64,000 nucleotides of DNA from Albugo candida. Its lineage: Eukaryota; Oomycota; Peronosporomycetes; Albuginales; Albuginaceae. The translations under genes and the position numbers were made by a program. The stretch spans positions 62,001-126,000 of the forward strand of contig CAJNAR010000179.1 of the NCBI GenBank assembly GCA_905220665.1. The letters run 5' to 3'. The notes beneath the pieces were generated by a model. The model saw only the letters and a program-made list of their open reading frames with translations, was not told the DNA's origin and made no database searches. Below are positions 31,977-43,171 of this stretch, one piece after another (within the stretch, counting starts at the first letter, position 1; every line of letters starts with the position of its first letter).

Positions 31977-32637
31977 ATGCTGTCCACGCGAAGCCGCGAT
32001 GTGAGTCTGCAAGACGCAGTATCTTTGGACTCATTTCCTTTGTGAGAACTCATTGCTTTAGGACTCATAATTGAAATAGAGCGCTCACTCAGTTTTGTCC
32101 TGTAGAAATTTTGAGTCGAGTAGTGCGTCCTCAGACAATTCCCACCGTCTTCTTGAGGAAGAACATGCGAGGAAAATGGCTCGTGCACAATATCAACGAA
32201 AACAGCGGGAAAAGTGGCAGGAACGAACTGCAAACTCGCCATTTCGGGTCAATTTGATAGCAGAGATTGAGCGTGTGGATGAAGAGAATCGCGTTCAAAG
32301 GCTGAAGGCGCAGGAAATAGTGCAAAAACGCGAGAAAGACGCTATTGAAAATGAGATATTTGTTGTCAGTAAATCAGAAGAGGAAATGTGCGACATTGAG
32401 AAATTACGATCTGAGAAACGAGCTATCATTCAAGAGGAGAAAAGGTTGCGATCATTATTAGCGCTGGAAATGAGCAATTTACATCGGAAGGAGGATTTAA
32501 GTGCTGCTAAATTAGCCGAACGAAGGCGGAAAGCTCTCATAAAAGAATCAAAGAGGGTACAACGCCTACAAGAGGAGGAGACTCAGCGACGACGATATCA
32601 GAAACTACTCAAGGAAAAGCACGGAATAATTGCGTAG
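31977..32637 (+). CDS. Charged coiled-coil protein, unknown function
   Basis: Exons 31977..32041 and 32106..32637 (64-base intron), 198 residues. The N-terminus is M-L-S-T-R-S-R-D-V-S and the first 40 residues are Ser/Asp-rich. From about residue 45 to the end it is one long Glu/Lys/Arg helix predicted to coil. Such proteins are common in cilia and centrosomes, but no family-specific motif was seen. WDR75 ends 68 bases upstream on the same strand. Confidence 0.65.
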
Positions 32638-32657
32638 CGATAATGAATTACAACATA

Positions 32658-32976
32658 TTAGACATTTTTGTGGACGATATAAACTCTGTTCGCGTCGCTA
32701 GTCACAATGTATTTGTGTGAAGGGTGCGTGACTACGTAGTTCGTGTTATTAGGAAATGGTATCGGTAGTAGCTGGTCACACACCTGTGAATCGCTCAAAG
32801 ACTTCTCCAGGATGCTCCAATACATTTGAGGCGTCTTGTAGCATTGAATACAATACATTCGCTACTCTTTTCCCAGTGGTGTTATCTAGACTTCCTGATG
32901 CGGACAGAATGGATCCATTTGTACGCGATAAGATTAGCGATCCGATCTGATTTGGCACAAGTTGCAAATCTTCCAT
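32658..32976 (-). CDS. LAMTOR4: LAMTOR4-like Ragulator subunit
   Basis: Roadblock/LC7-fold subunit of the Ragulator complex that anchors Rag GTPases and TORC1 signalling at the lysosome/vacuole. Exons 32976..32784 and 32731..32658 (52-base intron), 88 residues. Similarity to human LAMTOR4 lies in V-P-N-Q-I-G-S-L-I-L-S, the S-A-S-G-S-L-D-N turn and the C-terminal Y-I-V-T-S-D-A-N-R-V-Y-I-V strand pair. The length matches (human 99). The gene is convergent with the coiled-coil gene, 20 bases between stops. Confidence 0.78.
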
Positions 32977-33027
32977 CGTGAATGCGATTATTGCCGGGTA
33001 CGGTACCTGTAGTTTTCAAGCAATTTG

Positions 33028-33196
33028 TTGTCTTTCTAAAATTTAAAGTGAAAGCTTTACTTTAAGTATAGAAAGTGTGTTTTGTAATGCCCTTGGACAG
33101 GCATGTTGTAGTGTTAACATACAAGGTCAATGCTAAATATGTTTTACTTTTACTTCGACATCTATTGCAACAAGTGCAATTCATATATTTTCAACA
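33028..33196 (+). repeat. 5' LTR (degenerate)
   Basis: Ends in TTTTCAACA just before the primer-binding-like site. About 75 bases at its 3' end match the 3' LTR, including the shared TCTATTGCAACAAGTGCAAT. The 5' part has diverged and its exact start is placed from the flanking ATTTG. Confidence 0.6.
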
Positions 33197-33200
33197 GGTT

Positions 33201-34553
33201 ATGAGCCCAAAGGATCGTGTTGGCGGCGCAGCCCAACAAGCTACCCCCGCTGTGGTGGTCGATGGTCAGGGCACGACAAACGACCAACAATTGGAAGAAA
33301 ATCCGGCAGTTCCTGCGGCGGAAGTGGACAAGATGCTCGCCATGCTTGGTGCTTTGTCGGACCGAATGTGTAGGATGGAATCCTCGCAGAACGGACAAGT
33401 CAACCGACATCGCAAGGGCTCTTCGAAGTAAAGCACTTTTAGTTCGGTTTTGGGATCTAGATCAGGTATAAATCTACAGACTTCGAGGCATTACTCTCCT
33501 CCCAAGCGTTCAACGAATGTCTTGCCGGCCACCTACTTTGGTGCCCGATGAGCAGCTTATGCGTGGGATATGGCTGACCCACAGGCTCAGGTCGATGGCA
33601 ACTATGGAATGGGCCAGAGAACTGACGATGGCATTTATGGGAGGGGTGCACCTGAAGGATTGTACCCAGGTATGCGTATACCAGGTCCTGGTTATCATCA
33701 GCCTGGGAAGGTATTTGAAGGCGTACCGGATGATCGTCAACGAAAAATGGCGCTACAACCTTTCGACGGAAAGGAACTCTGTCATGGACTTGGTAGTGAA
33801 TTCATAAAATGGGGGAAAGCGTTTGTGCGACAAGTTGGCTTCTCCGAGCGTGTCTATGGATTTGTGTGGCCTGAAGACATCAAGGTTGATGTTGCTGGTC
33901 AACACCTTGCAGGCATTGCACAGAAATATCATTGTCGGCAGCTGGAGACTTGGTGGTATGAGAGTCAAACCTTGGAGCATGCTAAGCAAAGGTTGCTCCA
34001 GACTTTCACTACCAAGATAACACCTGCCCAGAGCATGAAGTTGTTTATTGCGTCAAAGTCATCACAGTGTAGCTGGACGAAACATTTATTATATCTGACA
34101 GCTGTGAGTGACGCGTGCGAAGGCGCGGAAAGCCTTGTCTTCGACAGCTTTGTCCACTATGCTGATACAACGATGCGCAAGACGATATTATCGCGTCTGG
34201 ACCTGAATAGGGTTGACTACCCACGAAAGGCTGAAGAGCTCGCCCAATTTTCACAATCGACAGAGCTCGCCATTCCAGTCAAACATTTCGGTAGAGACGT
34301 AGTTAACGTCGTCGAGTCGACGAATGTAATAAGAATAAGGAACTTTGGAAAGGTCAAGAAACGTCTTAAAGCTAGGGTCGCAAAAAGGTGCTATCAATGT
34401 GGCAACACTGGTCACCTCAAGGCAGCTTGTCCGAAGAAAGGCAAGAAACGACAAGACGAAGATGTCATTTTAAAGTTAGCGATGGACGGTCCAGCTCAAC
34501 CAGAAATGGGGTTTTGGACAGCGGCTCAGGAAGACATTTGGTCAATGACTTGA
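33201..34553 (+). pseudogene. Copia gag-like remnant with CCHC zinc knuckle
   Basis: Two open pieces (33201..33431 and 33570..34553) encode gag-like sequence: an acidic/Ala-rich start, a helical capsid-like core, and a zinc knuckle C-Y-Q-C-G-N-T-G-H-L-K-A-A-C near 34390. A break separates the pieces. A protease-like D-S-G-S lies just downstream near 34510-34560 in another frame. Confidence 0.7.
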
Positions 34554-36577
34554 GCATGCTCGACGATGGGATCGACTTCCGGAACGAATGTTTCACCGCA
34601 GCTTCTGATGGGGTTCTCTAAAAATCACCAAACAAGGAAGTGTGGTGATCCGGGTCAAGGCACTTGGTATTGCGAAGATCATCCGACTTCTCGGTGTTCA
34701 ATACGCATCCAATTTGGGTCATAACATCATCTCCTTCGGTTAATTGGGAAGAAGGTATGCGCTCTTGAACACCGTGAAGGGAGGCGTGTTATGGTGTCTC
34801 ACCCTGGAGGTGCACCCATAATAGACGTTGATCGTATCAATGATGTGTTTGTCTTTCAGTTTACGACGGTATTTCGATCAACGAGTTTCGGGGATTTAGT
34901 TCACCAAAGTACGCGGTTATGACAATCGGGATGGTGATGGACAAGAACACAGCACGGGCGCTCAACTTGGAATCTTGTTACAGTTCCATCGTCGTTTGCG
35001 TCATTTAAGTTATGGCACAATAATCAAGATGGCCCGCAACTCTGCCTCTGGTATCAAACTTACTGATACTAGGCGTTTTAAATGCTTGGCATGCACACAA
35101 GGAAAGCAGACGAAGAACGCACAGTCACGAAAGGATAGCGGGTTGAATTAACCCATCGATGTGATTGGTGGCGTCATCTATTCCGACCTAAAAGGTCCCA
35201 TGACTCCCCGTGATAGACCGGATAATAGGTATCTGATCAAACTTTATCGATCATCGGTCAAACCATTGCCGAGTGTTCCTCGAAAAGACTAAAGATGTTA
35301 ATGCGAAGAAGTTCAAGCATTTCGTAGTGTTTTTTGAAAATCGGTTCAATTACCGTATACATGTTCTGCGTACAGACGGTGGAGGCGGACAAAAACCTCT
35401 GGACGTGTTTTGCAAGAAAAAAAATGGTGACTTACGACAAGTAAGTGAAAGAAGGTGCATCGCACCATCATGAACATGGTGCGATGCATGGTGTTTTTAA
35501 GTGATCTATCCTTGAAGCTCTGTTATGACACTTCCGAATATGCATCCTCAATACTAAATCGATGTCCCACTAATGCATATGAAGGTGGGATCTCGCCTAT
35601 CGAGATGCTGACCAAGAAACTACCGGTCTTAAGTGACATTATGGCCATTGGCTCCCCATGCACGGTGCACCTGAAAAATAACAACGAATCTTCGGGCGTG
35701 AGCGGGAAAGCGGCAATAATCATCGGAAAGGACGATGAGATAAAGGGATTTCAGGTCTATATACCAAAGGAGAGTGTTGTGGTGGTAACGTAGCATGTTC
35801 GGAATGTTAAAACCCTGAACGATATTCAAAGATAGTGAATTGGTGAAATATTTGCATGGTACTCAAGATCAGGAGGAGCTTGATGGTAATTATGGCAAGC
35901 GCCCAACGAAAGGCCAATCGTCTGGATGGACACGTGACCGATACCTGACACGGTAAAGATGCGATAAAGGCGATAAGCCAAGTGACAATAATAAAATTAC
36001 TGAAATTCAAGACGTTGTCAGCACTATCAGAGAACAAGACCAAAGAAACTACGGTGAGGCTGTTAAGAGTGCTAGCAAGGATAAGTGGTTCGTGGCCATT
36101 AATGAACAGCTGAAAGCTTAGGAGGCAAATGATGTGTGGAGAGTGGTAGTTACACATAAAGACTCTCACTCTAAGGTTTTCAAGACGAAGAAATATGCTG
36201 AAGGAAATGTGGAAAGATATAAGGCAAGACTCTTTGCATGTGAAAATGAACAACTTTTTGGAATCGATTACAATTTGACTTTCGCTGCGGTGATAAAACT
36301 TGGTACTCTCTCGTCGATGGAACGTGCCGGCACGTCATGGTGACGTACCAAATGCATATGTCAGGGCAGAAAAGGAATAAGACATTGACATTTAAATGAG
36401 AGTGCCAAGCGGAATGCAAGTCGGTCAAGATATCTTGAAGCAACATGGAGTTAATCATACGAAAGATCTTGCTCTACTGTTACAGAAGTCAGTTTATGGC
36501 CTGAAGCAGGCTGGAACGCTATAGAGTAAGGTATTGCACTCGAAGTTGGTCGATCTTGGTTTCGAGCAGTGTACAAC

Positions 36578-36742
36578 TGTAACGCCGGCAGGAGGAAGCG
36601 AGAGGAAGCGAAGGAAGATATTTGCTGGCGGAGCTCTATTTGATAAACTCAGTTGAAGAATCCTGGTTCACCTATCTGATTGGCTAATCCAGTTCTCCAA
36701 CTATATTGAACTATGCATGCATGTACGATGGAGGTTGCTACG
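36578..36742. mobile_element. 165-bp insertion with 5-bp target duplication, solo-LTR-like
   Basis: This segment interrupts the copia RT reading. ACAAC occurs on both sides (36573-36577 and 36743-36747), and RT sequence is collinear on either side once the insert and one ACAAC are ignored. It starts TGTAACGCC and ends GGTTGCTACG. The TG start and 5-base duplication suit a solo LTR; no protein sequence is inside. It does not resemble the host element's LTR. Confidence 0.65.
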
Positions 36743-36924
36743 ACAACAGACATGTGTCTTTACATCGTAGATTCCGATGGAGATGTTACGGTTTTTGTTC
36801 TGCATGTCGAGGATTTGTTAGTCACCGGAACCTCAAACGATGTCGTTGAGACTTTTTCGACAGCATGTTGTCCCTCGAAATAAAAGAATTGGGTGTCGTG
36901 AACAAGCTTCTAGGTTGACGTGTA

Positions 36925-37813
36925 ATGCTGGACTCTAAGGCTGGTTATGTGTCGGACCAAGAAATGACGATCGAGTTACTATTACAGGACCATAGTTTGA
37001 AATTGAGGAACGGTGTTCGAACCCCAATTGGCGAAGAATGCAACGAAGAAGAAGCGCAAGGTTCAGAATCATTGATTGCGTCACCCGACGGAGAACTAGC
37101 AATGGTCAAGGCCTTTCACTCCCTCGTTGATAGTCTACTATGGATTGCAAGATACGCTCGCCGAGACATCTGTTTTGCAGTGCACCGCGCAACCAGGCAG
37201 ACACACCAACCGACGATGAGGGACTGGATAATGGCCAAGCGAATTGCACGATATCTAAAGGAGACAAAGTCACTGAAGTTATGCGTCAACAGTACAAGCC
37301 AACCAGGGGACCCTATCAAGATCGAAAGCTGGAGCGACGCGGAATCTGCCGCGGACAAGTCGAATAGAAAGTCGGTTTCAGGATGCGTGATGACGATGGA
37401 CGGTGCAGTGACATCGTGGACGTGCAAGAAGCAGACGAGTGTCTCGCTTAGCACCATGGAAGCGAAGTTAATCGCTTCCTCGCATGCTGGCAGTGAGCTT
37501 CCTGGATTGAGGGAAGTTGTTTGGAGAACTGGACATGAAAGTTGTTGAGCCGATGCCGATGTGGATTGACAATCAAGCGGCGATCAAGCAATTGGAAAAC
37601 GAGAAGACTACCTCAAGCGCGAAACATGTCGACATTCGTTTCAAGTTTATCTGTGAACATGCTCAAGCTAAGGTCGCGCAGCCAATTTTTGTCAAGTCTG
37701 ATGATATGAAGGAGGATTTGTTGACGAAGGCACTACCAGCACCAAGGATCTCGGGCCTGCGTGGTATGTTTAAGTTGAAGGCCATCCAGGATAACGTCGA
37801 TGAGGAGTGCTAG
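36925..37813 (+). pseudogene. Copia reverse transcriptase end and RNase H remnant
   Basis: The pieces 36925..37548 and 37517..37813 overlap in different frames. They include Y-A-R-R-D-I-C-F-A-V, a D-A-E-S-A-A-D-K-S-N-R-K-S-V-S-G RNase H segment, S-L-S-T-M-E-A-K-L-I-A and K-H-V-D-I-R-F-K-F-I. Upstream, the RT active-site region near 36.8 kb reads H-V-E-D where active copies have Y/F-V-D-D. Confidence 0.75.
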
Positions 37814-37979
37814 AACAGATCGTTTTCTGTCAGTTCGTCAAGGGTTTGCGCGTCAACTGCAAGGCCCATCACAGGTAAAGTCCGACCTCACTGAACGGCT
37901 GTTTTGGTGACAACGTGACAGATTGGACGAAGAGAGACAGTCACCACGTGGTACCAGACTGAACTCAGGTGAAAGGTGC

Positions 37980-38050
37980 TTTGATGCTAAATGTATTTTA
38001 ATATTGCTTCTACCTCTATTGCAACAAGTGCAATTCAAATACTTTCAGCA
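37980..38050 (+). repeat. 3' LTR, conserved end
   Basis: Matches the end of the 5' LTR from GATGCTAAAT to TTTCAGCA. The upstream limit is unclear because sequence before 37980 has little similarity to the 5' LTR. Confidence 0.6.
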
Positions 38051-38055
38051 ATTTG

Positions 38056-38460
38056 ATGCACTTCTACGATCCATACTCGAAGACTAGTGCGGCATCCGAC
38101 CACGCACTTATCCGAGTGAGACTCAAGTGCGTGTAGCGTGCTGGGTGTAATGAATATGCCATAATCCACATTCGATGCTATACTGCTTTCGAGTCGATCT
38201 AAGTCAGAATGTACAAATCGATCATTATTATCTAGTGCAAGTACGTAACGGCATGCGCGTGCCTCCCCTTTCTAACGGCCATCGCATCTGCTGTACTTGG
38301 TAAAGGACGCTTTCCAGGAGTATGTACGAATGACGCGGTTGAGAAGCTTCGCTTTGAGTCTATCTGTTCTGTATTTAGAGTAGTAGTAAGTAATCGCGAG
38401 CACTGCAGTTTACTTCAAGAAAAAGAAAATAAACGAAAACAAAATCTTTCTTTACAATTA
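38056..38460. other. Spacer between two transposons
   Basis: No gene. It contains an imperfect hairpin at 38101-38133 with arms CACGCACTT and AAGTGCGTG plus an inner GAGT/ACTC pair. Confidence 0.5.
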
Positions 38461-38605
38461 GGAGCCCGGTATAGCCACACACCCTTTTTGGTATAGCTGC
38501 ACCCCCTAACTTAATTGATAACACCGGTATCGTTACACCCTCTAACTATCCTTGATGAATGAGAACCGGTATCGGCACACTCGCTATTTTCAAATTAGCT
38601 TTATG
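38461..38605 (+). repeat. MULE left terminal inverted repeat
   Basis: Begins GGAGCCCGGTATAGCCACAC. It aligns over about 140 bases, with scattered mismatches, to the reverse complement of 40659-40793. It contains several spaced GGTAT(A/C) boxes. Confidence 0.85.
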
Positions 38606-38656
38606 CACCTATTTACATTGCTATAAGTACGCTAAAGTATATACCCTGTCCTCACT

Positions 38657-40661
38657 ATGCCCCTTGCTTCACCTCCGGAACACACCTATGAGACCTATGA
38701 GATTGCGATAGAGACAGTACAAACCTTTGCGTGGCAAGAAGGCTATTCAACAAAGAAAGGTCGCACAAAGGCCGACAATTACGGAAATACTAGGAAGGTG
38801 TGGGTTGCTTGCGTCCACGGTGGTCGTTACAAAAGCAAAGGAACGAGGATCCGGCAAAAATCAACGCGGCTTCTAATGTGCTTATGGTTAGTCACCATTC
38901 AGTGCCAACTGAGTCAAAATTCTGTTCAAGAGTGGCGAGAGGTGTGGTCGTTGCAACTCACAATCACAAGGCAGCAGAGAATCTTGCAGCATTCCCAGAA
39001 GTCAGGGTATTAAACCGGGTGCAGAAGCATAGAATTCTAAACTGGCCAAAAGGTGGAGCGCCTCCTTGATTGATTTGAGTACGATGAAGCGGTCTGATCC
39101 TGCTTTTCTTTCCACCATGCAAGACATTTACAATGTTACAAAACGTGAAAAAGCGAGATTTCTCCTTGGTCGTAGCCCTCTTAAAGCATTGCGGGACACA
39201 CTAGAGGAAAATGCCATTAGGCATGAGCTTGATCGGGACCCCTCACCGGGTCAATTAATTCGCCTCTTGATTGCACCTAAGCCTTGCATCTCGACAGACA
39301 ATGATTTTTCTTCGTGTAAAGTTCTTATAGCAGAATCGACATACAAAACCAACAGGTGAGTAAAATGCTTTCCAATTAATCTTTGCCCAACCTCGACTAA
39401 GAGCAGACAAGATCTCTAGGTTTCAAATGCCATTGCTCCATGTCATGGGTGTGGCATGCACAAAACAGTCATATTCGCTTTGCTATGTTTTCTTGCGACA
39501 CGAATCAGAAGATGATTATATTTGGGCACTTCGGAAAATGAGGATAGTTTTTCAAGATAGAATCACTGGTCCGATTGTCATTGTCACTGACAGAGAATTG
39601 GCATTGATGGCTGGAATCTCACGGGTTCTACCAGAAGCGAAGAATCTGCTTTGCATATGGCATATCAATAAGAATGTCCTGGCAAACGCTATAAAGCACT
39701 TTGCAAATGACGAAGACTGGAACCAATTTTTTCAACGGATTGTACTGCACATCCACTGAACAGGAGTTCGAAGAGAATTGGGTGCTCCTCAAAGATACTA
39801 TTAATGAGACTGGTTATGCGTATTTCATTCCACATGGATTCCGCACAAGGAGAAATTCATCCTTGCTTGGACCAAAACAATAAGCACTTTGGGCATGTAG
39901 CTACATCTCGCGTTGAAGGCGGACATGCAACCTTGAAGAAATGGTTAGCAGTTTCAACAGGGTTTTGGCAACAGTTTATGACTAATTGGTTCTCGCAGCT
40001 CAACAGCGGCGCCAAGGAATAAGTCAAAAAGTTGCAAACGATCGTCCAGACATTATCGTCTACCTTATTGGGAGCTTCCGGACAACTGTGAATATAAGGA
40101 TTTCACATTATGCATGAATGAAGTATGTAACATTAGTGTATGCATACAGTTGTGTACAGTACTGGCAAGATACGGATTACCGTGCTCTCCTGCCATCAAA
40201 GAGCTGCAAAAGATGGGGACAATATTGCATGAAGCTCATTTTCATGAGCACTGTTGGCTTCAAAGGCCCGTACATTCCCAAACTGCATCATGCGATGCCT
40301 TGTCAGGAAAAAACAAGCTTTTCGGATATTATGAAAAAGTTGCAATAGCGTCATTCGGACTTGCCGCCACACAGGCAGCGTTTTTTTGAGCAGGACCTCG
40401 ATTGCCTTGCATCTGTTCCAAGCCTAGGGGTAAATGATATTGCAACAGCGGCCTCACGAAGACGGCCGAAAGGGTCAACGAGTACCAAACGAGATCCCGT
40501 CCGCATTTGAGTACGTTGAGAGGGAGGGGCAGGAACTGCCAAAACGAAGATGCGGGGCCTGCCAACAAGAAGGCCACAACAGGCGCACATGTCCACAACC
40601 CAAAATAACAAAACATATCTGTAATAATTTAGGGGTGTGGCGATACGGCTTCCTAATCTAA
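38657..40661 (+). pseudogene. MULE transposase remnant with SWIM-like and CCHC fingers
   Basis: Broken into pieces in different frames (38657..39013, 39066..39359, 39427..39759, 39701..40022, 40114..40389, 40434..40661). The catalytic core shows E-S-T-Y-K-T-N (usual D changed to E), P-L-L-H-V-M-G-V, V-T-D-R-E-L-A-L with the second Asp, C-I-W-H-I-N-K-N-V and S-R-V-E-G-G-H. A SWIM-like stretch has Y-G-L-P-C-S-P with the expected His lost. The end is a zinc knuckle C-G-A-C-Q-Q-E-G-H-N-R-R-T-C. Confidence 0.8.
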
Positions 40662-40793
40662 TTTAACTTGGGGAATTTAGCGAGTGTGCCGATACCAGTT
40701 CTCATTTATCAAGGGATGTAACGATACCGGTGTTCTCAATTAACTTAGGAGGTGCGACTATACCAAAAAGGTGGTGTGGCTATACCGGGTCCC
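40659..40793 (-). repeat. MULE right terminal inverted repeat
   Basis: Ends GGTGTGGCTATACCGGGTCCC, the inverse of the left end. Similarity to the left repeat continues inward to the segment GCGAGTGTGCCGATACC. Confidence 0.85.
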
Positions 40794-42061
40794 TTCAGTT
40801 ATTCTCAAACTCCTAGTTTAACATTTGCATATACTATACATGTCACTAAAGAACGATAATATCCTACTATTACACAAACCTGTCAATCTAAATAGGTCTT
40901 CTAATTTACTCTAGCATAGAAACTCGAACGTGCGCTCGGTGGTGCTGAAGTGGTGATTTAGCACCCAACATGAACGAGCTCTACTAGTACTTTAGATCAC
41001 TACTTTCACTAAATCAAACATTCGTATTTACCCGCTAATAGAATAGACACACTTTAAAAAGGAGCAATAATAAACTGATTATGCATGCTTCTCAAGGTTC
41101 TTTATTTGGAGCGTCATCTTGGACTTGATCGCATCCTTTCCCGTACCAGATCTATTCAAGTCCGCATGCTATATAACTGCACGCTACATCAATATAGAAA
41201 AATGGTACACAAAGTGAGTAAATAGATACTGGTTTGAAAGGATATTGAGCGGTTGAATTGCAGCAAATTTTGCAATTTTTGTCCAAAAATCCCGAGCGTT
41301 CATAATGCTTTAGTGTGAATGAAATATGTGTATCCCAGCCGGAAGATCTGCAAACAATTAGGCACCTGGGTTCGAGCACAAAGGTGACTGAAATTCATCA
41401 TCTGCGTACTCGACGGATTCGAATAAGGGAAAGTGTCGTCAGCATAAACTATAGCGATGCTTAAGAACACATGAAGACATAAAATATCACGATTGCGGAT
41501 TCAGAATGTATTTTGGCAGTTTTAACCAACGCTGAAGCTTTTCGGGATCGGCGTAGAGTACATTGAAGCAATGTGCAAATATTAGACTCGGAGGACTATT
41601 GCGGCAAGTAGGACAATCGGGAGCTGCAATAATAACACTATTCTATTCTAAATTCGCGCCACTATTAGACTGCTTTTGCAATGTATTAAAACATTATGAC
41701 TACAAATCCAAGATTCTGTCGATGAACGAGTTCCGAGCTTTGCTAATAGATTTACACATAAAAGCTTCAATCAAACGTCTGTCGATGTGTCGATCATATA
41801 CGTGGTATTAGACAATGTCCAGGTTGTAATTAATGGATAATACAACAAAGTACAGTATTCTTCACATTCATGTCCACCACACTACGCTAAACAGCTAGTA
41901 CTAGGTAATACTAGGATCTAAGTTGCACTTGCACTCTTCTTACCGGTATCAACCGGTGCCGACTGTCTATTATCACGGAGAGAATGCAACAACATGGAAA
42001 CACGACAGTATTTTATAGCAATCAAATTAGAAAAAGAGATTTTATTTAATTAAAAAGAATA
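40794..42061. other. Gene-poor AT-rich interval
   Basis: About 1.27 kb without a supportable gene, RNA gene or repeat. Short open frames on both strands (for example 41152..41379 minus and 41563..41811 plus) have no motif and poor starts. It may be old transposon debris. Confidence 0.5.
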
Positions 42062-42760
42062 TTAGCTGTTCCTACTTCCTACATTGATTGTTTGTTTTTT
42101 CGATACCAGCAGTTGCTGGAGTTTCTGTATCTGACGCTGCAAGTGCTCAACTGTTGCGCGCAATTCATCGACTTTGCGATGCAACTCGTCATTTTCAAGT
42201 CTGAGTGCTTTACTAAGCTTTTTAAAGAAGTTTGGTGAATTTTCATCATCAGTCTGGTTATCAGGACGCTTTGAAACAATAGTAGTGTTGGCTGAGACTT
42301 GCTGTAGTTGTTGATGATAATCGCCAAGTAGCCGTGCTGCGTTCTGATACTCGGTTTGAACTTTTATGAGGTTGATTTTTCGTTCCTCTAGCTCTGATAA
42401 TGTCGTTTGTAGTTGCGAGGAAAGCTTGTTAATGCAGTCTTTTTGGTCAGCCACCTCAGTAGCTTGCTGCTGGAGTCTCATTCTCAATATTTCATTCATT
42501 TCTGTCAGCCCGACTAGCGCATCATTCTGGCGCGCAAATGCCGACTCTGATTGAGCCTTCGAAGCCCTGAGATGACCAATCTCTCTCTTGAGCGACTCGT
42601 TCTCTTTGCGGAGTCTTTGGAGCTCGGTGCTGACGGTCGCTGAGTTTGCTGGCCGGATTCGCTGGTGTGGCTGCTCCTGAATTGGAACATAGCCACCACC
42701 AACGCGGCGCATGTTGGCGGGTTTAAGTCGTGAGTTTGTTGTTGTTTGTCTGGTGTTCAT
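42062..42760 (-). CDS. Coiled-coil protein, unknown function
   Basis: Single exon, 232 residues. A basic N-terminal 35 residues precede a nearly continuous heptad pattern (L-Q-R-L-R-K-E-N-E-S-L-K-R-E-I and onward) to about residue 125 and again at 185-222. No family motif was recognised. Scaffold or centrosome roles are possible but not shown. Confidence 0.7.
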   Translation of the reverse strand: MNTRQTTTNSRLKPANMRRVGGGYVPIQEQPHQRIRPANSATVSTELQRLRKENESLKREIGHLRASKAQSESAFARQNDALVGLTEMNEILRMRLQQQATEVADQKDCINKLSSQLQTTLSELEERKINLIKVQTEYQNAARLLGDYHQQLQQVSANTTIVSKRPDNQTDDENSPNFFKKLSKALRLENDELHRKVDELRATVEHLQRQIQKLQQLLVSKKQTINVGSRNS

Positions 42761-43171
42761 CTTTGGTTGATTTGATAGTGAGAACCAAAGCAGTCCGAGG
42801 AGTAAGCATCAAGGACGAAAGAATACGACAGAAGAAAAGAACAGCATTATATTGAGTCTCTTAGCTAGAAATTCGTCGTCGCCGATTCCTATAGTGATTC
42901 CTAGTGTCGTGATAAAGCCCGGATATGAAAAGAAAAATTAGATGGAAATTAACCAATTCAAGATTGAGTTGACAGAAAATGACCAGACAATGGAAGTTTT
43001 TTGAAGGAATCGTCTATTGAGGCGAAAGGAGACATTATGTAGGGTATTAATGTACGTTGTGACACATTACTGTAAGGACATGCATCGAACATTATTTACC
43101 GAGTTTTACAGATCAGATTACTATCTATCAAATAAATCTTTCATCCAATTGAGATACATCAAAACCTGCTC
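42761..43171. other. Intergenic before HAUS1 3' end
   Basis: No gene seen in about 410 bases. It should contain the promoter of the coiled-coil gene and the 3' region of HAUS1. Confidence 0.5.

Larger units (their letters stand above)
33028..38050 (+). mobile_element. Decayed Ty1/copia LTR retrotransposon
   Basis: The order gag - protease - integrase - reverse transcriptase - RNase H on the plus strand is the copia order. Degenerate LTR ends lie at about 33028-33196 and up to 38050. The 5-base ATTTG flanks both outer ends (33023-33027 and 38051-38055), fitting a target-site duplication. A primer-binding-like GGTTATGAGCCC follows the 5' LTR. Integrase pieces include Y-S-D-L-K-G-P-M near 35.2 kb and L-R-T-D-G-G near 35.4 kb. 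Stops and frameshifts occur throughout, so the element is inactive. It also carries a 165-base insertion. Confidence 0.88.
38461..40793 (+). mobile_element. Decayed Mutator-like (MULE) DNA transposon
   Basis: The 2.3-kb element is bounded by terminal inverted repeats of about 140 bases. It carries MULE transposase remnants on the plus strand. Flanking 8-mers TACAATTA (38453-38460) and TTCAGTTA (40794-40801) agree at 6 of 8 positions, compatible with an eroded target-site duplication. Frameshifts in the transposase show it is not autonomous. Confidence 0.85.

Noticed and set aside
41335..41400. tRNA-like T-loop sequence (GGTTCGAGC)
   Set aside because: No acceptor stem or D-arm pairs with it, so no cloverleaf can be drawn.
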